NCBI GenBank assembly: GCA_016717325.1
Contig: JADKFV010000050.1
Location: 1 to 41,639 of the forward strand
Origin: Bacteroidota bacterium
GTDB lineage: Bacteria > Bacteroidota > Bacteroidia > AKYH767-A > OLB10
Direction: 5' to 3'
DNA length: 41,639 bases
Below are positions 19,843 to 28,417 of this stretch, one piece after another. The notes beneath the pieces were generated by a model, which had not been told where the DNA came from, did not search any database, and worked only from the letters and a program-made list of their open reading frames with translations. The stretch's first letter is position 1. Each line of letters opens with the position of its first letter. Position numbers and translations under genes: made by a program.

Positions 19843-21192
19843 ATGGAAAAAATCTGGCTCATCATACAACGCGAATACATAACACGCGTGCGCAAAAAAT
19901 CTTTTATTCTGCTTACACTTCTTGGTCCATTATTGATGGGCGGTTTGTTTGCCGGAGTAATTTATATGCAAACACATAGCGACAAAACCATTTCAAATAT
20001 TCAGGTGGTGGACGAAACGCCTTATGCAGAATATGCCCGCACGCTGAAAAGTTCGGAGAGTGTAAAATATTTTGCAGATACAGCATCGTTTGCAAATGCC
20101 CGCGAAAAATTTAATAAAGTAAATTTCTATGGCTTACTGCATATTTATCAGTCGGCCGAAAACAAGGACAGCACCGTGTTTCAATTGTACACCGAAAAAC
20201 TCGTAAGCCTTGGCACCGTTTCGCGCATAGAAGATGATATACAAAAAATATATGACGAACAACAACTTGTAAAAAACAACATCGATCCATTGTTATTAAA
20301 AAGCCTTCACAAAAGTATTTCAATCAGTACAAAAACGTTGCAGGGCGATGGCAAAGACGATTCGGAAGTAAGCGCAGGTGCAGCAGCCGCCATTGCATTT
20401 GGTGGTGGTATATTGATTTACATGTTTATATTGATTTATGGCGCTCAGGTGATGCGTGGCGTGATGGAAGAAAAATCGAGCCGCATAGTTGAAGTAATTA
20501 TGTCATCGGTAAAACCTTTTCAACTGATGATGGGGAAAATTATTGGCATCGCATTAGTTGCTCTTACTCAGTTTGTATTGTGGGCATTGCTAACCATGTT
20601 GGTAAGCACTGTTGTAACATCGCTCATGACCGACAAAGAAGCGATGGCGCAACAAATGGTACAATCGCAAAATTCCGATGGCAATCAAACAGGCATGGCC
20701 AATCCGGGCATGAACATGCAACCGGGAGGTAACGCCAATCAATCGCTTCAGATTATTGAGCAATTTAAGTCATTCAATTTTGGAAAAATAATCGGACTAT
20801 TTATTTTTTACTTTTTGTTTGGTTATCTATTATATGCATCGATGTTTGCTGCCGTGGGCGCTGCCATTGATGCCGAAACCGATGTGCAACAATTTATGTT
20901 GCCCATTACCATTCCACTCATATTTGCATACATTGCTGCAGCCTCCATCATTTCGAATCCCGATAGTGCGCTTGGCCTGTGGTGCAGCATTATTCCATTT
21001 ACATCGCCAATAGTAATGATGGTGCGCGTGCCATACGATCCTCCTATGTGGCAAATGTTGTTGAGCATTTTTCTGCTCATAATTACCTTTATTACTTTTA
21101 CTTGGATAGGAGCAAAAATTTATCGCACCGGAATTTTGATGTATGGTAAAAAGGTTACCTGGAAAGAAATGTATAAGTGGTTGAGGTACTAA
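19843..21192 (+). CDS. ABC-2 type exporter permease, NatB-like
   Basis: 449 residues. One N-terminal helix (about 22-42, SFILLTLLGPLLMGGLFAGVIY) is followed by a large extracytoplasmic domain (about 45-175) and five or more C-terminal helices, the ABC-2 membrane pattern. A Gln/Met/Asn-rich loop near 270-300 (MAQQMVQSQNSDGNQTGMA) interrupts the membrane domain. The motif VMEEKSSRIVEVIMSSVKPFQLMMGKIIG is typical of NatB/YhaP relatives. It is paired with the ATPase gene just upstream in an operon. Confidence 0.88.
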   Translation: MEKIWLIIQREYITRVRKKSFILLTLLGPLLMGGLFAGVIYMQTHSDKTISNIQVVDETPYAEYARTLKSSESVKYFADTASFANAREKFNKVNFYGLLHIYQSAENKDSTVFQLYTEKLVSLGTVSRIEDDIQKIYDEQQLVKNNIDPLLLKSLHKSISISTKTLQGDGKDDSEVSAGAAAAIAFGGGILIYMFILIYGAQVMRGVMEEKSSRIVEVIMSSVKPFQLMMGKIIGIALVALTQFVLWALLTMLVSTVVTSLMTDKEAMAQQMVQSQNSDGNQTGMANPGMNMQPGGNANQSLQIIEQFKSFNFGKIIGLFIFYFLFGYLLYASMFAAVGAAIDAETDVQQFMLPITIPLIFAYIAAASIISNPDSALGLWCSIIPFTSPIVMMVRVPYDPPMWQMLLSIFLLIITFITFTWIGAKIYRTGILMYGKKVTWKEMYKWLRY

Positions 21193-21196
21193 GAAA

Positions 21197-21352
21197 CTGA
21201 CTCAAAACAGCAATGTAACAATTGGCGAATTGGTTCAGAAGATTAATGTTTCAAAAATAAGTATTGAAAGACATATTCAAATATTGCGCGACAGCGGCCG
21301 CGTAAAACGAATAGGAAGTACTAAAAGCGGAAAATGGATTGTTACCAAATGA
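21197..21352 (+). pseudogene. Winged-helix fragment (C-terminal part of an AlbA_2/RecG-like regulator)
   Basis: Reading from 21197 gives LTQNSNVTIGELVQKINVSKISIERHIQ then ILRDSGRVKRIGSTKSGKWIVTK and a stop. This has the form of the HTH that ends AlbA_2 (COG2865-type) DNA-binding proteins: a helix-turn-helix with the wing RVKRIGSTKSGKW. The rest of the gene is absent; the fragment begins just after the ABC permease stop at 21192. It is a deletion remnant. The start codon is lost, so no product is expected. Confidence 0.5.
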
Positions 21353-21407
21353 GGAAATAAATGAGGAAATAAAAGAGGAAATAAATGAAGAAACAAATGA
21401 GAAAATA
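21351..21407. repeat. 12-bp tandem repeat
   Basis: GAGGAAATAAAT repeats about 4.7 times (21351, 21363, 21375, 21387, 21399) with small changes. In one plus-strand frame it reads NEEINEEIKEEINEE. Similar Glu/Asn runs occur in COG2865-type regulators near their HTH, so it may belong to the same decayed gene. Confidence 0.7.
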
Positions 21408-21586
21408 ATAATCGCAAATTGCTTGAAACAAGCATAAGTAAAATCAAAATAAAGAAGACGCTTCCGTTTCAAAAGAAACCATGAGCACTATCATTTCAAC
21501 TTCGCCTCAATAAAAATTTTCAGACTTCGAATACAAAATTACGATTCAAAAAAAAACAACAGCGCTGTTATTAAATCATATTCCAT

Positions 21587-22531
21587 TTGGAACAAACAAA
21601 TTTCAACAACATTGTTGCCCATCCATTTTTAAAATGGGCCGGAGGAAAAAGTCAACTGCTGGAAAAATTTCGTGGCATGTACCCTCCTCAATTAACCGAC
21701 CATAAAATAAAAAATTATTACGAACCTTTTTTAGGAAGTGGTGCTGTATTTTTTGACGTAGTTCAAAAATATCAAATAGAAAACGCCTTTCTGTACGATA
21801 TAAATGACGAACTTATTATGACTTTTAAAGTAGTGCAAAAAGATGTTGACGCATTGCTGCAATTACTTCACCGATATCAAAAAAAATATTCCGGTTTAGA
21901 TAACGAAAAAAGGAAATCTTTTTTTTACGATGAGCGAACAAAGTACAATTTGAATAGAAACAAAACAGATTACAATTCCTATTCTGATAAATGGTTCGCC
22001 CGTGCAGCACAATTTATTTTTTTAAACAAAACCTGCTACAATGGTCTGTATCGGGTAAACTCGAAAGGAGAATTTAATTGCCCTGCCGGTGAATATGCAA
22101 ACCCAAATATTTGTGATGAGCAGAATTTGCTTGCCGCAAATCGCGTTCTACAAATTGCTGAAATAAAAAAAGCCGACTTTAATAATTTGTTGAACGATAT
22201 AAAACCAAAGTCGTTTGTATACTTCGATCCACCATACAGACCCATTAGCAAAACATCCAGTTTTAAAGCATATGCAAAAAATGATTTTGGTGACGATGCC
22301 CAAAAGCAACTTGCATCACTATTTAAAAAACTCGACAAAAAAGGCGTAAAGGTTATGCTCAGCAATTCGGACCCAAAGAACATAGATGCCAGCGATAATT
22401 TTTTTGATGAGCTTTATAGTGGTTTTAATATTGAGCGCATACCTGCACGAAGAATTATAAACTCCAATGCTACCAGGCGTGGTGCTATAAACGAAATAGT
22501 AGTTACCAACTATGCCACAAAGGGCATATGA
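21587..22531 (+). CDS. Dam-family adenine-N6 DNA methyltransferase (solitary)
   Basis: 314 residues, start TTG at 21587; no in-frame ATG lies before the conserved N-terminus. Motifs are of the Dam/DpnM (alpha) class: FLKWAGGKSQLL (motif X), YEPFLGSGAVFFDV (motif I), and catalytic YFDPPYRPIS (DPPY, motif IV). AAQFIFLNKTCYNGLYRVNSKGEFN is the characteristic Dam block. The family usually methylates GATC, which is inferred here. No restriction endonuclease gene is visible next to it, so it is either an orphan methylase or the survivor of a lost restriction-modification system. Confidence 0.85.
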   Translation: MEQTNFNNIVAHPFLKWAGGKSQLLEKFRGMYPPQLTDHKIKNYYEPFLGSGAVFFDVVQKYQIENAFLYDINDELIMTFKVVQKDVDALLQLLHRYQKKYSGLDNEKRKSFFYDERTKYNLNRNKTDYNSYSDKWFARAAQFIFLNKTCYNGLYRVNSKGEFNCPAGEYANPNICDEQNLLAANRVLQIAEIKKADFNNLLNDIKPKSFVYFDPPYRPISKTSSFKAYAKNDFGDDAQKQLASLFKKLDKKGVKVMLSNSDPKNIDASDNFFDELYSGFNIERIPARRIINSNATRRGAINEIVVTNYATKGI

Positions 22532-22588
22532 TTTAATAAAAATAAATTCTGTGTGTTGCTCCTTTAACTGAAAATACGATTTTACAAA

Positions 22589-23074
22589 ATGATAATTCCA
22601 GAAATTAAAAATCTATCAGCAAAATATTTAATCGGCAACCACTTAGAAATGTGCATGGCCAGTAACAGAACAATTGAGTTATGGAAGAATTTTATGCCCA
22701 GACGAAAAGAAATTAAAAACTCTATCGGAGTCGATTTATTTTCAGTGCAGATTTACGATACGAAATTTAATTTTTTGCACTTTGATATAAATGCAAATTT
22801 CGAAAAATGGGCCGCTGTTGAAGTCGCTGATTTTACTAATGTTCCGGATGGAATGCAAACACTAATCTTGCCGCAAGGTTTGTACGCAGTGTTTCTATAC
22901 AAAGGTGCCGCAGAGGAGGGAGAAAAAACATTTCGCTACATTTTCGAAACATGGATTCCAAATTCTATTTATCAATTAGACAATCGCCCACATTTCGAAA
23001 TACTTGGATCGAAGTATAAACACAAAGACCCCGATTCGGAAGAAGAAATTTGGATACCTGTCAAACACAAATGA
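22589..23074 (+). CDS. GyrI-like small-molecule-binding domain protein
   Basis: 161 residues. The central part, VEVADFTNVPDGMQTLILPQGLYAVFLYKG, and the end, FRYIFETWIPNSIYQLDNRPHFEIL then EEEIWIPVK, follow the GyrI/SOUL-like (effector-binding) fold used by AraC-type effector domains and by stand-alone ligand sequestering proteins. No DNA-binding domain is present. It sits 57 bp after the methylase gene. A gyrase-related role is only a name-based association; the ligand is unknown. Confidence 0.75.
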   Translation: MIIPEIKNLSAKYLIGNHLEMCMASNRTIELWKNFMPRRKEIKNSIGVDLFSVQIYDTKFNFLHFDINANFEKWAAVEVADFTNVPDGMQTLILPQGLYAVFLYKGAAEEGEKTFRYIFETWIPNSIYQLDNRPHFEILGSKYKHKDPDSEEEIWIPVKHK

Positions 23075-23110
23075 TATCACACTTTCATAAATCTTTAAAA
23101 AAAATAATTA

Positions 23111-23897
23111 ATGAATAAAACCAGATTAGAAGCTTTTAGTGATGGCGTGCTTGCTATTATAATATCAATAATGGTTTTGGAAATAAAAGTGCCACAGAGT
23201 AGCGAATGGCATTTGTGTCAACTTATACTAATGTAATGTTGTTGAAAGTCACTTAGGAATGATATTTTATATGTGAAAAAAAGCGAAAAGAAAAATGTCG
23301 TTCCTACGGAACTTTGATGCTGGTGCTTTTTCATTGTTACCAAAATTTCGTCCCTCTGGGACTTTTAAAGGAAATATTAAAAATTAAGTTGACACGTTTG
23401 AGCGAATGGGCCGAGTTAAAAAACCATTCTTGTTTTTGTTAGTTATCTTTTAAGCTTTATAAATATAGGAATATACTGGGGCAACCATCATCATCATCTG
23501 CTACATTCGGCAATGCAAATTTCATCAGGCATAATTTGGGCAAATTTAAATTTGTTGTTTTGGCTTTCGCTCGTTCCATTTGCCACAGGATGGAAGGGCT
23601 AAAATACTTTTACACCAAACACAGTTGCGTTGTATGGCTTGCTTTTACTAATTTGTGGCATAGCATATACCGTTTTACAAAAAGCCGTAGAAAAACGTGT
23701 CCGCAATGTTGAAGCATTGAAAGAAGCTTTTGTAATGCAAAATAAAAAAAGGTGATGTTTCTGTTCTCGGTTATTAAATCTCGGTGCCGCTTGCATTTGT
23801 GCATCCGCTCATTTCAGGAATAATATTTGGCGTTGTAGCAATTATTTGGCTCATTCCGGATAAAAATATTGAGAAGGCATTGAGCAATGAATCATAA
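23111..23897 (+). pseudogene. TMEM175-family K+ channel homolog, inactivated
   Basis: Starts MNKTRLEAFSDGVLAIIISIMVLEIKVPQSSEW, with the FSDG signature of TMEM175/DUF1211 channels. After residue 33 a 191-bp MITE interrupts the gene with a duplicated target (agcgaatgg). Beyond it the reading frame continues WAELKK...SYLLSFINIGIYWGNHHHHLLHSAMQ, APNTVALYGLLLL-like text and HPLISGIIFGVVAIIWLIPD, to a natural stop at 23897. Removing the MITE leaves 587 bases, one short of 196 codons. There is also one lost base near 23437 and two nonsense codons (about 23601, where GEN would be expected, and about 23777), so the loss of function is real rather than a single read error. Confidence 0.85.
23210..23400. 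mobile_element. 191-bp MITE inserted in the TMEM175 gene
   Basis: Non-coding element flanked by the perfect 9-bp duplication AGCGAATGG (23201-23209 and 23401-23409). Its ends are imperfect inverted repeats: CATTTGTGTCAACTTA (left) and CAAACGTGTCAACTTA (right, complement), 13 of 16 matching. The right end agrees with the end-flanking IS termini CATACACGTCAACTTAA at 14 of 17 positions. Inside it are two palindromes, gttcctacggaac (23300-23312) and gtccctctgggac (23350-23362), separated by 37 bp, of the type used as targets by that IS. It has no open frame; movement would need a transposase supplied in trans. Confidence 0.85.
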
Positions 23898-24188
23898 ATT
23901 TTTTTTCCAAAAATTATATGCTGAATCTAATTTGTAAAAAACCGCAATCATTGTATTTGTTGCCAAAACAATTTCAATGCAGATTGACAAAATAAGAGAG
24001 CCATCAGGTTTTACTTAGTGCAATAACTACAAGCGCTAAAAATAAAAAGCAAGCTGTTTAACAACGTCATTTTTGGGTATGAGTAAGTTTAAACAACTCG
24101 TAGAAAAGTCAAATTATTTGAATAATATTTTGCTTTATAAAACTTTTATTTTGTACCCTTGTTTCACAAATCATAAATAAAAAACATA
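23898..24188. other. Intergenic, no gene seen
   Basis: 291 bp of AT-rich sequence between the TMEM175 remnant and the next secreted-protein gene. No open frame, clear hairpin terminator or -7 box of the exact TAnnTTTG form was found; the nearest candidate is ttattttg about 40 bp before the 24189 start. Confidence 0.5.
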
Positions 24189-25415
24189 ATGAAAATTTCA
24201 AAACTAATTATCGCATTTATCATGGCGCCTGCTATTGCATTCAGCCAGGCACAAATTAACCTTATAGGTACAAGTTACAATGCCAATTCAGGTTATGTAG
24301 ACATTATCCGATGGCAGGCATTGGATTCCAATTCATTAACCATCAATCAATCAATGCTTCAAAGTTATTTATTGGGTTCATCGGTATTTGATGCTTACAA
24401 TAGCAACTATTTTCTAAGAGGTTTCGATACAGTATCAAATGGGCTGTATACTTTGAACACGATTAGTAACTTGGAAAACCTTATTAATATTGGACCATTC
24501 TATAATGGAGGTTCGGAAATAGATATGAGCACCGGAAAAATTTACAACTTAGCCCCTGATGTATCGGGCTATTTTAATATTACTGAGTATGATTTAAATA
24601 CTGGCACTGATGTAATATTGGGGGTTATTCCTGAATCTATTACTATGGGAGTGATAGCAGATAATACATGTTTCGATTCGAATAATGCATTGTTTTATTT
24701 TCTTGGTTATGACAGTACCGGCACACATTGCATTTACACAGTAGATTTAAGTAATTCATTATTTTCATATTCAAAAACACCTTTGCAATTATTAGCACCG
24801 GTAAATATCTTTCAGAATGTAAACTACGATAATGTAAACAATTTAATATTCGCAATGAATATTGCTTACGACACCATAAACAACACTCAAGCTAACAATG
24901 TTGTAGAAATAAATCCCGGAAGCGGTGCATTAAATGTTCGCGGTACTATTAATGGCTATATGCAATTTCAAGGTGGTGCATCATCTTTTGATCAAGCATC
25001 AGGAAGTTTGGTCTTTATTGGCATCGACAACAATTTGACACGAAGTATGATTGTATTCAATACAAATACCAATACGTACCTCACCGGATATGTACCACAA
25101 ACTGCCGGAGAAATTGAATGTGATAATTATGCTTTTGCCAAAAACACCTATGGCTCAACTTCGATTGACGAAGCTACAGTTAATGGCTTAACACTGTACC
25201 CAAACCCCGCAACAAACAACTTCACTTTGCAGTTCGACCAGCGTGAAGACAATGCGAGTTTGAAAATATTTTCGGCTGATGGTAAAGAGTGTTTTTCTGA
25301 AATCCTCTCGAAACCTATTACTAATATTAATACGCAATCATTTAGAAAAGGATTTTATACCGTGCGGATTTCAACAGAAAAAACCAATCGTGTATTAAAA
25401 CTCATTGTTCAATAG
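24189..25415 (+). CDS. Secreted protein with T9SS type A sorting domain
   Basis: 408 residues. Signal peptide MKISKLIIAFIMAPAIAFSQA. Residues about 25-320 have no recognised enzyme domain but are rich in Asn, Thr, Tyr and short beta-strand pairs (for example VEINPGSGALNVRGTI, GGASSFDQASGSLVFIG), consistent with a beta-propeller-like domain. The last 75 residues begin LTLYPNPATNNFTLQF and end in TNRVLKLIVQ, a Por/type A sorting signal. The product should be exported by T9SS and cut or anchored at the outer membrane. A terminator lies 90 bp downstream. Confidence 0.82.
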   Translation: MKISKLIIAFIMAPAIAFSQAQINLIGTSYNANSGYVDIIRWQALDSNSLTINQSMLQSYLLGSSVFDAYNSNYFLRGFDTVSNGLYTLNTISNLENLINIGPFYNGGSEIDMSTGKIYNLAPDVSGYFNITEYDLNTGTDVILGVIPESITMGVIADNTCFDSNNALFYFLGYDSTGTHCIYTVDLSNSLFSYSKTPLQLLAPVNIFQNVNYDNVNNLIFAMNIAYDTINNTQANNVVEINPGSGALNVRGTINGYMQFQGGASSFDQASGSLVFIGIDNNLTRSMIVFNTNTNTYLTGYVPQTAGEIECDNYAFAKNTYGSTSIDEATVNGLTLYPNPATNNFTLQFDQREDNASLKIFSADGKECFSEILSKPITNINTQSFRKGFYTVRISTEKTNRVLKLIVQ

Positions 25416-25504
25416 TGCCTTTATTACTTTGTTGCTTGTACTTACTATAAGCTGTATCTGCAAAAAATAAAACGGATTTATCTTCAATTTCTCATAAAAC
25501 ATTT

Positions 25505-25549
25505 TGCCTTTTAATACTTCAACATGGAATTATTAAAAGGCATTTTTTT
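25505..25549. terminator. Rho-independent terminator
   Basis: Perfect 12-bp stem TGCCTTTTAATA/TATTAAAAGGCA with a 14-base loop and a following run of seven T residues. It sits in the 393-bp gap (25416-25808) that contains no gene. Confidence 0.85.
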
Positions 25550-25753
25550 AAAACATCAGTTTGCAAACTTTAGAAACTAAAAATGCTCATTATCAAAAAT
25601 GGGAAGAAGCGAAATTGATTCTTTCTAAATTTATTTTGATGCAAGCATAAGTGAGAGCTTAACAACTTTATATGAGCTGCATAAAAAAAAGAAAATAAAC
25701 TTCACACAAAACTCCTATTTTCGTTTTACGAAATCGTTTACGAGTCACCATAA

Positions 25754-25761
25754 TATTTTTG
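25754..25761 (+). promoter_or_regulatory. -7 element of the FAD oxidase operon
   Basis: TATTTTTG matches TAnnTTTG exactly, 47 bp before the start codon at 25809. Upstream TTTAC near 25737 is a weak -33 candidate. Confidence 0.4.
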
Positions 25762-25808
25762 CATATTCGCCATGTGTTATTATTAAGCACAAGACCAGCA
25801 AAACATAA

Positions 25809-27551
25809 ATGGCCATTAAAGACAAACTCCCGGTAAGTTATTTACTTTTCACTAATCGTGGCAGAATAAGTCGTGTTACATACTGGACTGTTTCAATATT
25901 TATTTGGACTACATTCTATGTGCTATTCAATGCGTTAGAATTTTTTATTTCATATTCATCAACCTTAATAATTTATCCTCTTTTATTTTGGGCAATAATT
26001 GCAACAGCAACAAAACGCTTACACGATAATAATTTATCTGCTTGGTGGCTTTTGCTTATTGCAATTCCAGTTGCAGGTCCTTTACTATTGTTTTATTTTT
26101 TAGGTTTAAAAAAAGGAACACTAAACAAAAATAAGTATGGTGCTAATCCAAAACTTGCTGCCGACTATTTTGAAAATGGCGCTGCACAGTCTATCCCACA
26201 TTTGAAAACAAACGAACGAATTGTAAATGATGTTACTCAACTCAATCCGGTTATTGTTGCCAAAGTTGAAATACCTCAAACAATGGAAGAGTTGCAAAAT
26301 ATTATTAAAAACAACAATGCTGTTTCTATTGGAGGTGGAAGATTCAGTATGGGCGGGCAAACTGCAAGTGCGCAAACTATTCACATTGATATGCGCAGTT
26401 TGAATAAAATAATCGACTTTTCGCCAAACCTTAAAACTATTAAAGTACAAGCAGGGATACGTTGGTGCGATATTCAACAATATATTGATGTAGAAAATTT
26501 GAGTCTCAAAATTATGCAAACCTATGCAAACTTTACGGTAGGCGGTTCCTTGAGTGTCAATTGCCATGGCAGATACATTGGTTTGGGGCCGCTTATTTTA
26601 TCGGTAAAATCTATAGATGTTATTTTGCAAAATGGTGAAATGAAACATGCTTCGCCAACCGAAAATGCGGAGTTATTTTTTGCCTGTGTGGGTTGCTACA
26701 ATGCAGTAGCTGTGATTGCAAATGTTGAACTTGAGTTGACGGAAAACGTTGCTGTAGAACGAATCAATACAACAATGAAAATTGGTGAGTATAAAAATTT
26801 CTTTTTCGAAAAAGTTCGCAACACTAGCGATGTGATATTTCATAATGGTGATATATATCCGCAAGCATATAATATGGTGCGTGCCGTAAGTTGGGTTGAA
26901 ACAAAAAAGAAAACCACCGAACCAACACGGCTAATGCCACTTGCGGCATCGTATCCATTGGAGCGATATTTTATTGGCGCATTCAGCAAAAGTAAATTTG
27001 GCAAGTGGCGCAGGCAATACATTTACGATCCTATTTTATTTGCCCGCAACAAGGTGCATTGGCGCAATTACGAAGCCGGCTATGATGTAGCAGAACTGGA
27101 ACCTGAGTCGCGCAAAAAAAGCACCTATGTATTGCAGGAGTATTTTGTGCCGGTAAAAATGTTTGATGAATTTGCTGCGCAGATGAAAGAAATATTTGTG
27201 CGCCACAATGTAAATGTGATTAATGTTTCTATTCGGCATGCTTTGCCCGATAGCGGTTCGTTGTTGGCATGGGCGCACGAAGAAGTTTTTGCATTTGTGA
27301 TCTGGTATAAACAAAATACCGATGAAGCATCAAAAAACAAAGTAGGTGTATGGACATGCGAATTGATTGATGCTGTGTTATCTGTAAAAGGCTCCTACTA
27401 TTTACCTTATCAGGCACATGCAACATCCAAACAATTTCATGCGGCATATCCAAACGCAAAAAAACTTTTCGAAATAAAATCACAACTCGATCCGGATTAT
27501 AAATTTCGCAATATATTATGGGATACATACTATCGTAAAACAGAAAAATAA
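25809..27551 (+). CDS. DUF805 membrane domain fused to an FAD-linked oxidoreductase
   Basis: 580 residues. Residues 1-110 are a DUF805 membrane domain (FTNRGRISRVTYW, three helices, KRLHDNNLSAWWLLLIAIPVAGP). Residues about 150-300 are an FAD_binding_4/PCMH domain with SIGGGRFSMGGQ (about 172-183); the position where relatives bearing covalent flavin have His is Phe, so flavin is probably held non-covalently. A C-terminal ALO-like/substrate region reaches 580 (WHRNYEAGYDVAELEP-like, HALPDSGSLLAWAHEEVFAFVIWY). The fusion puts a flavin dehydrogenase at the membrane; the substrate is unknown. First gene of an operon: the methyltransferase begins 3 bases after the stop. No frame breaks. Confidence 0.85.
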   Translation: MAIKDKLPVSYLLFTNRGRISRVTYWTVSIFIWTTFYVLFNALEFFISYSSTLIIYPLLFWAIIATATKRLHDNNLSAWWLLLIAIPVAGPLLLFYFLGLKKGTLNKNKYGANPKLAADYFENGAAQSIPHLKTNERIVNDVTQLNPVIVAKVEIPQTMEELQNIIKNNNAVSIGGGRFSMGGQTASAQTIHIDMRSLNKIIDFSPNLKTIKVQAGIRWCDIQQYIDVENLSLKIMQTYANFTVGGSLSVNCHGRYIGLGPLILSVKSIDVILQNGEMKHASPTENAELFFACVGCYNAVAVIANVELELTENVAVERINTTMKIGEYKNFFFEKVRNTSDVIFHNGDIYPQAYNMVRAVSWVETKKKTTEPTRLMPLAASYPLERYFIGAFSKSKFGKWRRQYIYDPILFARNKVHWRNYEAGYDVAELEPESRKKSTYVLQEYFVPVKMFDEFAAQMKEIFVRHNVNVINVSIRHALPDSGSLLAWAHEEVFAFVIWYKQNTDEASKNKVGVWTCELIDAVLSVKGSYYLPYQAHATSKQFHAAYPNAKKLFEIKSQLDPDYKFRNILWDTYYRKTEK

Positions 27552-27554
27552 TAA

Positions 27555-28415
27555 ATGGACAATACAAAATCAGAATTTAAAGCAGTGTTTTCGAATCCAA
27601 AATGGAGCGATGATTTTTATCGTTTTCTGCAGGTGATTTATCATTTGTATCCCGAAGATAAATTTCATCAACTTATTGCAGCAACAGCAAAAGAAAAAAA
27701 TTCGGACGAGGAAATTTATAAAGCAGTGCAACAAGGATTGCCCAAAATAAAAACTTTCCTGTCGGAACTTACTTATGCACTTCCGGCATTAAAAAAGCAA
27801 AAAAAAGAAATGGCGAATCAAGTTTTGCAATTGCTTGGCGAGCGAAAGTCTATAAATGGATATTTGGAAATAGGCTCTACCGGGCGCTACATAAGCGAGT
27901 TGCGTAAACGTATTAAACTGTCAGGAAACATTTATATATCAAACGACATTGCGCCAACAAATTCAATTGCCGATATGATGGAACGCGGGCAATGGAGTAA
28001 ACTTGGAACTTTCTTTTCACTCGATAACTATCAACCTATTCCCGATACTATTATAAAAGATGATAGTCTTGATTTAATAACATGCCATATAGGTTTGCAT
28101 CATTGCCCTCATAATTTACTGGATGCGTATATAAATTCCATCAAGCGAACATTACGAAAAGGAGGACTTTTTATCATGCGCGATCATGATGTAAAATCTG
28201 CAGACATGGCAACATTTGTTTCGTTGGTACATACTGTTTTTAACCTGGGATTAAATGTAAAATGGGAAGTCGATAAAAGCGAATTTAAATCCTTTAAATC
28301 AATTGAAGAATGGAGTAAAATTATTTGCAGCCATGGGTTTATAGATTCGGGCAAAAGGATATTACAAGAAAACGATCCTTCAGACAATACTCTTGTCGCA
28401 TTCGAAAAAATATAA
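27555..28415 (+). CDS. Class I SAM-dependent methyltransferase
   Basis: 286 residues. Motif I INGYLEIGSTGRYISEL lies near 98-115, IYISNDIAPTNSIADMMERG follows, and LDLITCHIGLHHCPHNLLDAYINSIKRTLRKGGLFIMRDHD (about 173-213) is the motif IV to VI core with KGG. The N-terminal 90 residues are helical and not recognised. It lies 3 bp after the FAD oxidase gene and 2 bp before the next gene, so the three are almost certainly co-transcribed and probably act on the same substrate, perhaps a membrane lipid or polyketide-like compound (inference). Confidence 0.85.
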   Translation: MDNTKSEFKAVFSNPKWSDDFYRFLQVIYHLYPEDKFHQLIAATAKEKNSDEEIYKAVQQGLPKIKTFLSELTYALPALKKQKKEMANQVLQLLGERKSINGYLEIGSTGRYISELRKRIKLSGNIYISNDIAPTNSIADMMERGQWSKLGTFFSLDNYQPIPDTIIKDDSLDLITCHIGLHHCPHNLLDAYINSIKRTLRKGGLFIMRDHDVKSADMATFVSLVHTVFNLGLNVKWEVDKSEFKSFKSIEEWSKIICSHGFIDSGKRILQENDPSDNTLVAFEKI

Positions 28416-28417
28416 AA

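Larger units (their letters stand above)
25416..25808. other. 393-bp intergenic region: terminator then promoter
   Basis: Apart from the terminator at 25505-25549 and a -7 box at 25754-25761, this stretch shows no gene, repeat or RNA-like structure that I can support. Confidence 0.6.

Noticed and set aside
21251..21472. Minus-strand frame with SFISSFISSF repeats
   Set aside because: It is the antisense reading of the 12-bp tandem repeat and shows no real protein character.
22589..23074. Restriction endonuclease partner of the Dam methylase
   Set aside because: The sequence has the GyrI-like effector-binding pattern and no PD-(D/E)xK-like catalytic set; it is listed as a GyrI-like protein.
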